NCBI GenBank assembly: GCA_002345825.1
Contig: DDWD01000222.1
Location: 1-57,040, forward strand
Reading direction: 5' to 3'
Source of the DNA: Bacteroidales bacterium UBA2295
GTDB taxonomy: Bacteria; Bacteroidota; Bacteroidia; Bacteroidales; Tenuifilaceae
DNA: 57,040 nucleotides
A model generated the notes under the pieces. It made no database searches. It saw only the letters and a list, made by a program, of their open reading frames with translations, and was not told the origin of the DNA. Position numbers and translations under genes: made by a program. Shown here one piece after another: positions 1-8,529 of this stretch. Each line of letters begins with the position of its first letter. Position 1 is the stretch's first letter.

Positions 1-5
1 CCCGC

Positions 6-22
6 CCTGCCTATGCCGGCAG
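6..22. repeat. CCTGCC/GGCAGG palindromic dispersed repeat
   Basis: A short inverted repeat, CCTGCC-TATGC-CGGCAGG. The same words recur around 24085-24155 and 24640-24672, so this appears to be a dispersed GC-rich repeat family. It lies just downstream of the leftward AbiEii-like gene. No function is visible. Confidence 0.55.
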
Positions 23-92
23 GCGACAGGTAGATTTGGTTAATCTAGAACAAAAATTACGACCGATGCAAGGGCCGCATCCGAACGGGGGT

Positions 93-713
93 TCAGGATG
101 GAGAAAGGTATGCTTCGATCTCTTTGGCAATGCTGGTTTTTACTTGTTCCCAGCTAGTTGGAGTTAGCATTACTGGGTTAGGATCATCATCGGCATCAAT
201 AAAGTAGGTTAGGCTTTTTAAAACCATAAATGATGAGCCATCGCTATACTTTTGATTATAAAATGCGAGAAGCTCTGACAATGAAAACTCCCTTAGCAGA
301 AAGTAAATATCAATAAAGTCCTTTTTACTACCTCTTCCTGCAACTGCTGCTAGCTTCATTGCTGCAATATCAGGCTTGCTACCTAGCCTGATGGTATCTT
401 TAGTAATTATTGGTTTTATCCAAGGATAAGGGTAGTTTACTAGGGCAACCTTAATGCCGTTAACGATGTAAATATGGATATTCTGTGATTTTTTTATGGT
501 TTGTGTTGTTCCAATTGAGTTAAGGGTATTGGCTGCTGTTATATCGTCTAAATCAATTTGACCAAACAAATCGATATCTATTGATTTTCGGTGTCCAATT
601 TGCAATGCAAGAGAAGTGCCGCCACACAGATACATATTGGAAAAAAAGGATGATGCCATCAACCTTTTTAGAAGTTCCAGTGTGGATTTGTCGATTGTTG
701 AGTAGTGTAGCAT
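93..713 (-). CDS. AbiEii/AbiGii-type nucleotidyltransferase toxin
   Basis: A 206-residue protein of the AbiEii/AbiGii nucleotidyltransferase family, the toxin half of type IV-like toxin-antitoxin and abortive-infection modules. Residues 31-50 hold the family signature: GGTSLALQ, then HRKSIDIDLF with acidic residues D46 and D48 that would bind metal in the polymerase-beta fold. Known members transfer nucleotides to cellular targets such as tRNA; the target here is unknown. The start overlaps the end of the upstream 102-residue gene by 46 bases, so the two are probably translationally coupled. The call rests on the motif and the gene pairing. Confidence 0.85.
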   Translation of the reverse strand: MLHYSTIDKSTLELLKRLMASSFFSNMYLCGGTSLALQIGHRKSIDIDLFGQIDLDDITAANTLNSIGTTQTIKKSQNIHIYIVNGIKVALVNYPYPWIKPIITKDTIRLGSKPDIAAMKLAAVAGRGSKKDFIDIYFLLREFSLSELLAFYNQKYSDGSSFMVLKSLTYFIDADDDPNPVMLTPTSWEQVKTSIAKEIEAYLSPS

Positions 714-976
714 TGGAATGTACTCCTTGGTTTACCCGATAGGGTTGAAATAAATGAAAGTGTTTTCTTGTCAAGGTCTTTAAAGCCTTGCGACAGTTCA
801 GCAATTTCACTGATGCTTAAATACTCATTAAGTTGAAACCAATCTGATAGCAGCCCATACTCTAACACTCTTTTAACAATAAACGATTTGTTTGTGTATG
901 GTGAGAGTGAGTTAACATCAATATCCCAAAAAAGATGCTTGGAAAATTGGCTTAGATTCCATTCGGAATTTCTCAT
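668..976 (-). CDS. DUF6922-like antitoxin partner
   Basis: A 102-residue protein with the layout of DUF6922-like proteins: a WDID motif near residues 17-20, a helical FIVKRVLEYGLLSDW segment, and an LDKKTLSFIS segment near the end. In many Bacteroidota such proteins sit immediately upstream of AbiEii-type nucleotidyltransferases and are taken to be the antitoxin. Here it is the upstream gene and overlaps the toxin by 46 bases. No DNA-binding domain is obvious. Family assignment is from recalled sequence resemblance; the antitoxin role is inferred. Confidence 0.65.
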   Translation of the reverse strand: MRNSEWNLSQFSKHLFWDIDVNSLSPYTNKSFIVKRVLEYGLLSDWFQLNEYLSISEIAELSQGFKDLDKKTLSFISTLSGKPRSTFQCYTTQQSTNPHWNF

Positions 977-1124
977 AGATTGTATTGTTTCAGTAAGCCA
1001 AAATTACAAAATTATTACATAAAATATCTGTTCCCCTTGAAACTTTTTGTTGATATTATTCTGCCTTTGCGGCGTGCGTTTAAAGTTATAGGCTGGTCAT
1101 TCAACAGTGGGTTGAAACTAAAGC

Positions 1125-1350
1125 TCTCTTAACCACATTCAGAACATTTTGCAATACCAACTCCTTTAGCCAGGGCAAGTGCGCGATGATGCGATGATGT
1201 GATGATGCGATGATGTGATGATGCGAGGGTGCGAGGGTGCGATGCGTGTGAGGTGGATATTTCGCATAAACGCCTATTCGCCTATTCGCCTATTCGCCAA
1301 ATCGCCTCATCGGTTAGTTGCAACAATTATCTTTTTAGCCATATTTTTAA
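1125..1350. repeat. Left copy of GATGATGCG / CGCC-word repeat unit
   Basis: This occupies most of the 977-1442 gap. It starts with TTAACCA..ACATTTTGC..CTCCTTTA (1125-1170). Then come degenerate tandem words GATGATGCG and GATGATGTG (1185-1245), tandem CGCCTATT words (1270-1300), and CTCATCGGTTAG..GCAAC..ATTATCTTTTTA (1306-1336). The same blocks in the same order and orientation return at 2718-2956, beyond the ATPase gene, so the gene is flanked by direct repeats. The GATG-rich and CGCC/CATC-rich halves are partly complementary and could fold. Confidence 0.75.
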
Positions 1351-1442
1351 GGTCAACCATTCCACCGGTGGCCAGTATCGGTTAGATTAATAAACTAGAG
1401 TAATTCCATTGCCAATTATTTAAAAGCCAGATAGAATAGTCG

Positions 1443-2627
1443 CTAAAACAGATCGGAAGGATTTATGGCAAGAACCTCCTCCCAGTGTAAGTTTTTGTTG
1501 TCGATAAGATACACCCTATGGGGCTTGAAACTTCGTACAAAAATGTCCAGCCCTTTGGATGGTTGCGAAGGTGTACTTTTCACCTCAATAGCCACAATTT
1601 TATTATGCCTTTCTAAAACAAAATCAACCTCGTTGCCCCTGTCGCGCCAATAGTAAACCTTGTAGTTGTTGCTAAAGGATTGGTTTACAAGATGTGACCC
1701 AATTGCCGATTCAATTACTCGACCCCAATCCTTTGGATTGCTTCTAATTTCAGAAAAATGCAAGCCGCTCTGTGCGCTTAACAGCGCATTGTTGTGTACC
1801 TGAAACTTGGGACTCGATGCCCTTTTGCGGATTACATCAGCTGCATACTTTTCAATACCTCCCAGCAAGCCAGCCGTATCGAGCAGATTTAAATAGTGAG
1901 AAAGTGTGGTTGTGTTGCCGGCATCCTGAAGTTGCCCCTGAATTTTGGTATACGATAGGATTTGCCCCGAGTAGCTACACCCCAACTCAAACAGCTTTCT
2001 CAGCAGGGCTGGCTTATCGATACGGGTAAGCATAAGTATATCCTTTGCTATGCTGGTTTCAATAAGGCTGTCGCTGATGTACTTTTTCCACCTATCTTCG
2101 TCTGAGATAATTGCCGCACTGCCCGGATAACCACCGTACCAGGCGTAGGTGCACGCATCCCATCCAAAGGATTTCCGCATCTCGCTATATGACCAATGCG
2201 ACATATACATTAGCTCAAAGCGGCCGGCGAGCGATTCGGTAATCCCCTGCTGAAGCATTAAACGGGATGATCCCAAAATTAGTACCTTAATGTTTACTCC
2301 ATTGCGGGTATCCTCGTCCCATAACCTTTTTACCATCTCACTCCACCCGGTAATTTTCTGAATCTCATCAATGGCCAGGATATACTCGTTTAGCTTGTTG
2401 GTTCTCATTTTAAGCCTAGCGCCCTCCCATAATTGCTCTATCCATTGGGGCGTTCCAGCAGGAATGGCATCGGCCGACTCGAATGCCCACCGGACAGTAA
2501 CCTCCTTGAGCAGCTGGTTAACCAACGTGGTTTTGCCTACTTGGCGAGGACCCGTTATAACCTGAATAAACAGTCGGGGTTCTTCTAAACGCTTCTTTAA
2601 CTGTTTGATATGGTATCGCTTGTGCAT
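1443..2627 (-). CDS. DUF4143-type AAA ATPase
   Basis: A 394-residue ATPase of the AAA_14/DUF4143 group. Walker A is GPRQVGKTT at residues 26-34, and Walker B is about residues 83-88 (ILAIDE). The DUF4143 region follows, with a nuclease-like pattern near the C-terminus (WRDRGNEVDFVLE then IAIEVKS, about residues 325-355). Such genes are common and mobile in prokaryotic genomes, and their cellular role is poorly defined. It stands alone, transcribed leftward, between two copies of a repeat unit. This suggests it moves as a cassette. Confidence 0.85.
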   Translation of the reverse strand: MHKRYHIKQLKKRLEEPRLFIQVITGPRQVGKTTLVNQLLKEVTVRWAFESADAIPAGTPQWIEQLWEGARLKMRTNKLNEYILAIDEIQKITGWSEMVKRLWDEDTRNGVNIKVLILGSSRLMLQQGITESLAGRFELMYMSHWSYSEMRKSFGWDACTYAWYGGYPGSAAIISDEDRWKKYISDSLIETSIAKDILMLTRIDKPALLRKLFELGCSYSGQILSYTKIQGQLQDAGNTTTLSHYLNLLDTAGLLGGIEKYAADVIRKRASSPKFQVHNNALLSAQSGLHFSEIRSNPKDWGRVIESAIGSHLVNQSFSNNYKVYYWRDRGNEVDFVLERHNKIVAIEVKSTPSQPSKGLDIFVRSFKPHRVYLIDNKNLHWEEVLAINPSDLF

Positions 2628-2717
2628 CTTTTCGCAATTTACTCAATGTGATGAGTAAAATTACTCAAAGTTTTGAGAAAAAATTATGGAGTCGCTTAAA
2701 AAAATGCCCCGAAGGCC

Positions 2718-2956
2718 TAATGATGATGCGATAGTGTGATGATGTGATGATGCGATGATCTCGTCTCTCGTCAAAAAATGAGGACGAGATCCGAGACCGC
2801 GGTGCGGTGATGCGATAATGCGAGGGTTTTCATCATAAGCTCATCGCCTCATCGCTTTTCGCCAAATCGCCCTTTCGCCCCTTCTCCTCATCGGTTAAGT
2901 GCAACGATTATCTTTTTAACCAGATTTTTAACATTTTGCCACACTAGCTCCTTTAC
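2718..2956. repeat. Right copy of GATGATGCG / CGCC-word repeat unit
   Basis: Degenerate GATGATGCG words (2718-2760) are followed by a nested hairpin (CTCGTCTCTCGTC against GACGAGATCCGAGAC, about 2759-2798). Then come CGCC/CATCGCC words (2840-2886), CTCATCGGTTAAGTGCAAC..ATTATCTTTTTAACCA, and ACATTTTGCC..CTCCTTTA. It matches the unit left of the ATPase gene in order and orientation. Low-complexity words of this kind are not protein coding. Confidence 0.75.
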
Positions 2957-3285
2957 ACTATACTGACCAAATGTCCTAACTAAAAGTCATTACAATATCC
3001 TAAGATTGTAGATAATGCTTGTGCATAGCTATCAAATATCATTTAGTACTTCACCTAAAATACATTAGGGCTCTTCAATACTATCTTTTAGGTGAGTTCT
3101 CCTCTTCAATGCCTTTATACCTATAGTATCGTGTTTTTAGGGAAGGTTTGCATAGGTTACACATCCCATCGCAATCGTATAGGGAAAGTACTAATTTATC
3201 CCACTTTCGCTGGATTTTGGTGTGAATTTTGGTGGATTTAGTTTTTTTATGTTATGTTATTTTTCCATTAATTTAGGGGTAATCA
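2957..3285. other. Intergenic stretch without recognisable feature
   Basis: AT-rich DNA between the repeat unit and the last gene of the polysaccharide cluster. I see no gene, strong hairpin or recognisable promoter here. Confidence 0.5.
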
Positions 3286-4281
3286 TTATAAAGGCCATTT
3301 AATAATTGAAGCTCCATAGGTCCAACCACTACCAACTGCAGCAAAAAGAATGTTGGAACCTTTTTTTACCCTGCCAGCCTTAATGGCTTCATCCAGTGCT
3401 ATTGGGATCGTACCACCTGAGGTATTCGCATATTTTTCCATATTTATAAATACTTTCTCAAAAGGTAGTCCAATTATTTGTGCAGTCTTCTGTAAAATTT
3501 TTATACTTGGTTGATGTGGAATCATTAAATCGATATCATCAATGGAAAGCCCCGTGTCTTCCAGAACCTGAAATATTGCTTTTGGCAAAACCTTTGTGCC
3601 GGTTTCATATACTGCCCTTCCATTCATTTGGAAAAACTGCAAGTGGTTGTCTAATACTTTTTGACTAAGTGGCATTTCCGAACCACCGGCTGGAATGGTA
3701 AAATTCGATTTACCACGACCATCGGTGTATAGTCTGAATGCAATAAAACCTTCATCACCATTGGTAGCTGTTAGGATTGCAGCTCCTGCACCATCACCAA
3801 AGAAAACAGCGTCGCGACGGGTCCAATCGGTAATTCTTGAGAAGGTATCGGCTCCAATAACCAATACATTATCATAAACACCACTTGAAATAAACTGAGA
3901 AGCAACGGACATACCATAAAGAAACCCAGAGCAAACCGCTGCAATATCAAAAGCTACTGCATTATATGCCTGTAATTTGTCCTGAACAATGGCTGCGGTT
4001 GAGGGAGCCAACCTGTCGGGAGTGGCAGTAGCCACAATTATTAAATCGATGTCTTCTTTGGTTAAACCAGAATTCTCAATTGCTCTTTCAGCAGCATGCA
4101 ATGCTAAATCGCTAGTTGCTTCTTTATCAGCAGCTATTCTACGTTCTTTTATTCCAAGGTTCTCCTGAATCCATTGATCTTGCGTTGGAATAATGGTTTC
4201 GAGGTAACTATTTGTGAAAATCTTTTCGGGAAGGTATGAACCTGTCCCTAGTATTTTAACTTTTCTAACTAATTGTTTCAT
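3286..4281 (-). CDS. FabH-like 3-oxoacyl-ACP synthase III
   Basis: A 331-residue ketosynthase III family protein. The Cys-His-Asn triad is visible: C117 in AAVCSGF, H256 in MIPHQPS and N286 in YANTSGGT. Family members condense an acyl-CoA (or acyl-AMP/ACP) starter with malonyl-ACP, or transfer acyl groups to other acceptors. It is the last gene of the leftward polysaccharide cluster, six bases after a deacetylase-like gene. A role in making or attaching an acyl decoration is therefore more likely than primary fatty-acid initiation, although no acyl carrier protein gene is seen nearby. The substrate is unknown. Confidence 0.85.
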   Translation of the reverse strand: MKQLVRKVKILGTGSYLPEKIFTNSYLETIIPTQDQWIQENLGIKERRIAADKEATSDLALHAAERAIENSGLTKEDIDLIIVATATPDRLAPSTAAIVQDKLQAYNAVAFDIAAVCSGFLYGMSVASQFISSGVYDNVLVIGADTFSRITDWTRRDAVFFGDGAGAAILTATNGDEGFIAFRLYTDGRGKSNFTIPAGGSEMPLSQKVLDNHLQFFQMNGRAVYETGTKVLPKAIFQVLEDTGLSIDDIDLMIPHQPSIKILQKTAQIIGLPFEKVFINMEKYANTSGGTIPIALDEAIKAGRVKKGSNILFAAVGSGWTYGASIIKWPL

Positions 4282-4287
4282 ATTAAA

Positions 4288-5226
4288 TCATTTATAGACG
4301 AAGGTTTGATAATAGTTTTCGAGTGTTTGAAAACTATAGTTTTTATTTTTCAGGTAGGATAATTGCTCTTTTAGGAGGGGTTGTGCAGCAGCGCCTAAGT
4401 TTTTAAGTTTAAGGTTATATCGTAATTTATCACCTAAAAGATAACCAACATATGAATTTGATCGGCGTTTAATATTTTTAATAACAATTTCCTCGTTGAT
4501 AAGCTCATTGGGATGTATCAAAAAAAGTAAAGGCCTTTTAAAAACCATTGATTCAAAGGATAAGAAACACCTTGTGATATTGAGTAATGTGGGCGATATT
4601 CTCATTACGGTTCCTGTATAGGGAACACCAAATGAGGATACAGGAATCTCAAGTATATTTGAATCTCCCTTTCTAGCCAAATTATCAGTTTTGGTGAAAT
4701 ACGGAGACCTTGGTGCAAAAAGCCATTTAAGCTTTGCCTTTGCACCAAAAGACAGGAACATATCTAAGCGCTGTGGCGCAACAGAACTATCGATTAAAAA
4801 CCCCGTTTTCTCCAATGCTTTAGGAGTGAAACTATTAACCCTAAGTGCGGGCGCTCTGAATGAAATAACTTGTTTTCCCGAAATATCCTCCAGAATCTTT
4901 TTTGATTCGGATAGATGTGCAACTTGATCATTCAGGGACAAACGATCAAAGGCTTTATCGGATTCGTGGGTAAGTCCATGGCAGCCCACCTCGTGCCCGT
5001 AGGGCATTATCATTCTCACTACCTCAGGGAAAAGCTTTGCAATGTAACCAGTAAAAAAAAAGGTTGATTTAACCCCAAATTCTTTATACGCTTCTAATAA
5101 ACGAGGCATTCCCTCCTTTAAAACCTTTTCGCCTGTCTTGTCACTCAAACAGTGATTCCAAAGCGATGTGGTTTCAACATCGTTAGTGATAAAGCAAACA
5201 TTGGTGTTGGTCTTTTCCATCAACAT
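4288..5226 (-). CDS. Polysaccharide deacetylase-family protein
   Basis: A 312-residue carbohydrate esterase 4/NodB-fold protein. The metal and catalytic motif NDVE is at residues 15-18, and HGLTHE at residues 83-88 supplies the metal-binding histidines (H83, H87). The STFFFTG segment is typical of the fold. No signal peptide is seen, so it would act in the cytoplasm, probably on a lipid-linked or nucleotide sugar. Its start codon overlaps the stop of the upstream deacetylase-like gene (TAATG-type overlap), so the two are co-translated. An alternative start is Met3 (MEKT, 5220). Confidence 0.82.
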   Translation of the reverse strand: MLMEKTNTNVCFITNDVETTSLWNHCLSDKTGEKVLKEGMPRLLEAYKEFGVKSTFFFTGYIAKLFPEVVRMIMPYGHEVGCHGLTHESDKAFDRLSLNDQVAHLSESKKILEDISGKQVISFRAPALRVNSFTPKALEKTGFLIDSSVAPQRLDMFLSFGAKAKLKWLFAPRSPYFTKTDNLARKGDSNILEIPVSSFGVPYTGTVMRISPTLLNITRCFLSFESMVFKRPLLFLIHPNELINEEIVIKNIKRRSNSYVGYLLGDKLRYNLKLKNLGAAAQPLLKEQLSYLKNKNYSFQTLENYYQTFVYK

Positions 5227-6068
5227 TAATATCCAAAGATAATTTTTTTCCCTGTTCTTCTAATAATCTGTGCCACATACCAAAAAAACCAGTCCTTGAG
5301 ATTTGACTTCCACTGCTCATTATGTACTAAAAGATAAATTCCTTTGACAGAATTACTTTTAATTAACTCAATTATTTGGTTTGAGTTTTTGATATTAAAT
5401 TGAGGATTAATTTTTGAATTTACATTATCGAGTCTTTTGAAACGTTTATCCCAGCTCCTACCAGTGTCAGATAAATAAAGAATATTTTCAAAATCAATAG
5501 AGTAGTAGGCATCTCCCCTTATCCCATAGTCTTCGAAGTTGTATTTATCCCAAATATCGAAGCTGCTCCACGACGAGAAAACCTTTTTACCCTTGATAAG
5601 TTTAGGTATTAGTTTAATAATTCCTTTCAAGGTGTAACCCTCTTCCCCTTCAACAAAAGATCCGCCATGAGGGCAAATAGTTTGGGTGTTCCAACTTTTC
5701 TTGAAATCAGAGAGTTCCTCGTTAAACAGCATCATTGCCGAAGAAATATCACCCTTTGTTTTTGTTAAAACCTCGTAATGGTAACCAACTTCATGCCCTA
5801 AGGTATGTACTTTCGAAATTATCTCCCTATCAAAAATTTCCGGAACATACCTAAAGTAATACGTCGTTTTTATGCCAACACTAGCCTCATACTTAGCGAA
5901 TTTTAGTTGGTATTGTGAATCAAGATCAACATCGTGCCGAATAATAATAAATTTTTCTGGTTTTGGACTGCGAGAAATATACTCACCAATTGTTAAAACC
6001 TCGTAATCGGATTTAGAAATAGCATCAATTATTTCCTTATACTTACAAGAAGTGAAATCTAAACTCAT
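5226..6068 (-). CDS. Polysaccharide deacetylase-like protein, RHDVD type
   Basis: A 280-residue protein with a divergent NodB-like motif set. RHDVD at residues 44-48 replaces the usual TFDDG, and GHEVGYHYE spans about residues 91-99. Proteins of this type are common in O-antigen and capsule clusters of Bacteroidota. They may be deacetylases or structural relatives; activity is not assured because the canonical motif is altered. It follows the hexapeptide acyltransferase gene by three bases and overlaps the next deacetylase gene by one. Confidence 0.7.
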   Translation of the reverse strand: MSLDFTSCKYKEIIDAISKSDYEVLTIGEYISRSPKPEKFIIIRHDVDLDSQYQLKFAKYEASVGIKTTYYFRYVPEIFDREIISKVHTLGHEVGYHYEVLTKTKGDISSAMMLFNEELSDFKKSWNTQTICPHGGSFVEGEEGYTLKGIIKLIPKLIKGKKVFSSWSSFDIWDKYNFEDYGIRGDAYYSIDFENILYLSDTGRSWDKRFKRLDNVNSKINPQFNIKNSNQIIELIKSNSVKGIYLLVHNEQWKSNLKDWFFWYVAQIIRRTGKKIIFGY

Positions 6069-6071
6069 ATC

Positions 6072-6665
6072 TTATAACTTCTTAAAACCAACAGGAATAC
6101 CATCCTTCATTTCAAATTCCTTTATAACCTTAGCAGGAACACCACCTACTAAAGTGTTAGGAGGCACGTCCTTTGAAACCACTGCGCCAGAAGCGACAAT
6201 GGCTCCTTCGCCAATGGTAACCCCCGGAAGTATTATTACACCAATTGCCACCCATGCATTCTTTTTTATAACCACCGGTGCAAGCATCGCTTCCGATAAA
6301 TGCTTATGGTACTCCAATGGCTTATTGTGGGTTAAAATAAAATTCTGACCAGCAATGGAAACACCATCCTCGATAATCACAAAGTTTGGGTATACATCAT
6401 CAATAGTAACCATAGGCCCAATATGCACCCCTTTGCCTATTTTAACTCCTCGCTTGCGATGCATCCATACCCTTAGTCCGCTATAGGGGACTACCCGTGA
6501 TAGAACCTGCCAAAAGTGATCCATAGTGCGGCGATATAAAAAACGAGGCATTGCCATAAATCCCTTATAGCCATGCTCTCGAGCAGTAAGTCGCCAGGCC
6601 TTAAAAAAGGAACGTTCAATATGATTCGGAAGAGACTGCTTCTTAATCTCTAAATAATCTTTCAT
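6072..6665 (-). CDS. Left-handed beta-helix (hexapeptide) acyltransferase
   Basis: A 197-residue protein with imperfect hexapeptide repeats from about residue 70 onward (VKIGKGVHIGP, VIIEDGVSIAG, then IILPGVTIGEGAIVASGAVVSKDVPPNTLVGGVPAKVI). The last part is the classic end of serine/sugar O-acetyltransferases of the LbH superfamily. It would acetylate a sugar of the polymer using acetyl-CoA. It abuts the SDR gene with no gap, so it is part of the operon. The acceptor sugar cannot be read from sequence. Confidence 0.88.
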   Translation of the reverse strand: MKDYLEIKKQSLPNHIERSFFKAWRLTAREHGYKGFMAMPRFLYRRTMDHFWQVLSRVVPYSGLRVWMHRKRGVKIGKGVHIGPMVTIDDVYPNFVIIEDGVSIAGQNFILTHNKPLEYHKHLSEAMLAPVVIKKNAWVAIGVIILPGVTIGEGAIVASGAVVSKDVPPNTLVGGVPAKVIKEFEMKDGIPVGFKKL

Positions 6666-7358
6666 CTAAAATAGTCCTCCATTAATATCTATGTGTGTCC
6701 CATTCACATAATCGGAATCGATTAAAAACCTAACTGCATTAAAAATGTTAACTGGATTTCCCAATGCCTTTGCTGGAATTGACTCCATTATTTTATTGAG
6801 CATTGCTTGGGGAACATCTTTAATCATACCGATATCAAAATATCCAAGATTAAGACTGTTAACGGTAATGCCTTTTGAGGCATTTTCAGCAGCCAAGGTT
6901 TTAGTTAGCCCCCATAATGCCGATTTTGAAGCTGAGTAAGCGCTTGTTCCAGGAACTCCCATTTGCGCAACAACTGAAGAAAAATTAATAATCCTACCAA
7001 AGCCCTTTTCACGCATATAGGGAAGAATCGCATGAATAGCATTGAAGGTTCCCTTAATGTTTATATCAATAACCTTATTCCATTCATCCAAATTAGTTTT
7101 ATGGGCAAAGCTATTGTAAGTTATTCCTGCACAATTTATAAGCACAAAGTTTTCACTAGTGGACGCAATTGAACTAATCCAGTTACTTAAAGACATTGAA
7201 TTATTCACGTCTACTTTTGAGAAGAATTCCTCGTATCGCTGAGGCTGAGTTTTATTGTAAGTCCCGAAAACTTTATGTCCCTTACAGTGAAACTCTTCGA
7301 ACAAATATTTACCTATTCCCTGAGATGCTCCTGTTATTAGAATTGAATAGTTTGCCAT
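6666..7358 (-). CDS. SDR-family NAD(P)-dependent oxidoreductase (FabG-like)
   Basis: A 230-residue short-chain dehydrogenase. The cofactor motif TGASQGIG is at residues 9-16, CAG near 76-78, the catalytic serine near S128, and YSASK at residues 141-145. It resembles 3-oxoacyl-ACP reductases. Together with the FabH-like gene downstream it could build a 3-hydroxyacyl chain, or it may reduce a sugar intermediate. It lies four bases after the ATP-grasp gene in the same operon. Confidence 0.85.
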   Translation of the reverse strand: MANYSILITGASQGIGKYLFEEFHCKGHKVFGTYNKTQPQRYEEFFSKVDVNNSMSLSNWISSIASTSENFVLINCAGITYNSFAHKTNLDEWNKVIDINIKGTFNAIHAILPYMREKGFGRIINFSSVVAQMGVPGTSAYSASKSALWGLTKTLAAENASKGITVNSLNLGYFDIGMIKDVPQAMLNKIMESIPAKALGNPVNIFNAVRFLIDSDYVNGTHIDINGGLF

Positions 7359-7362
7359 TTTT

Positions 7363-8529
7363 CTACCTGTTAGTTACAAAAAAGAAGATTTTAAATAAAT
7401 ATGCAAAAGCAGGCTTATTGTCGGATTTATAAAATAACGCATTGATTCTTTTTGTACATAGTGTGGAAATATATTCTTTTACCTTAATCTGCCCTTTTAA
7501 GATACCGATAACTGAAAAAACTAGGTCAGTAAATGGATTAAACCAACCTAAACCTATTTTGTAATTGGTTGGATAAACGGTAGGTATATTATTGATAAAA
7601 TTGTAAGCATACTTTGCAAAATCTACACCACAGGCACGTGCGTGACCGACCCAAAGCCAGGTTCTTGCATTTATTTCAATTAATTTGTACTCATTAGTTC
7701 TTGGATCTCTTAAAAACTCTACCTCGCAAACACCTGTGTAGTTTAACTCTTTTAAAAGAATTTTAGAATTCTCAAGACATTCGGGGACTAAAACACTTCT
7801 TGTATATGTTGCTGTACCAAAATCGATGGGATGCTCTCGAATTTTTGCCCCCATCCAATATGACATAATCTCTCCATTTTCACAAAATGCTGCCAGTGAT
7901 AAGGTCTTGTTGGAGCCATCATTTGGTATTAGTTCTTGGGAAAAAGTACCATTTAAGTAGTACTTTTCAGAAATTGTTTTAAGTTGTTCTCTCAATTCGC
8001 TTTCATTTCTTGCTAAAAAAGCCTTTTTCCCAAGGGCTTTATAAAACGATAAACCATTGCGGCCTTTTGTCAATATTGGAAAAGCCAATTCCTTTCCAAC
8101 GGGTTCATCTATTTGTATGAAGCATTGGGTAGACGGAATGGGAACTCCAGCTCTTTGTGAAACTTCAAGCAAGCTAACCTTGTCGTAAATTCTTTCTACA
8201 ATCTCTATATCTGGTGTAACAACTTTATAGTATTTCTCTAATTGTTTTTTGTTTTTTGAAATATTGTAAACCGCATGGTCATTGGATGGAAGAAGCAACC
8301 ATTCGCTTATGGCCTCTTTTTTGGCTAACCCAACTAAAAAGTCTACAAATTCTTCCGAGTAATAGTCGGGGCAACGAAAAAACTTCCTACAAAACTTTGA
8401 ATACCTTGCAATACAATCGTTTTTATCAATCACAAAAACAGGAACCCCCATTTCACCAAGGGAGCGAACGTTGCTTAATCCCTGTACATGGCCCTCAATA
8501 ATTATTGCGCCCCTAGTTATCTCGCTCAT
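7363..8529 (-). CDS. ATP-grasp carboxylate-amine ligase
   Basis: A 388-residue ATP-grasp protein. The N-terminal pre-grasp region (IIEGHVQGLSNVRSLGE) is followed by the nucleotide-binding region (FPILTKGRNG) and the metal-binding end (CEVEFLRDPRTNEYKLIEINART). The layout resembles carboxylate-amine ligases such as D-aspartate ligase-type enzymes, which form an amide or peptide bond on cell-surface precursors. In a capsule cluster it may attach an amino acid or amine to a uronic acid or acyl group. It overlaps the preceding DUF354 gene by four bases (ATGA). Confidence 0.8.
   Translation of the reverse strand: MSEITRGAIIIEGHVQGLSNVRSLGEMGVPVFVIDKNDCIARYSKFCRKFFRCPDYYSEEFVDFLVGLAKKEAISEWLLLPSNDHAVYNISKNKKQLEKYYKVVTPDIEIVERIYDKVSLLEVSQRAGVPIPSTQCFIQIDEPVGKELAFPILTKGRNGLSFYKALGKKAFLARNESELREQLKTISEKYYLNGTFSQELIPNDGSNKTLSLAAFCENGEIMSYWMGAKIREHPIDFGTATYTRSVLVPECLENSKILLKELNYTGVCEVEFLRDPRTNEYKLIEINARTWLWVGHARACGVDFAKYAYNFINNIPTVYPTNYKIGLGWFNPFTDLVFSVIGILKGQIKVKEYISTLCTKRINALFYKSDNKPAFAYLFKIFFFVTNR

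Noticed and set aside
1185..1300. Short regularly spaced repeats resembling a CRISPR array
   Set aside because: Units are degenerate GATGATGCG and CGCC words without unique spacers, and no cas genes are present.
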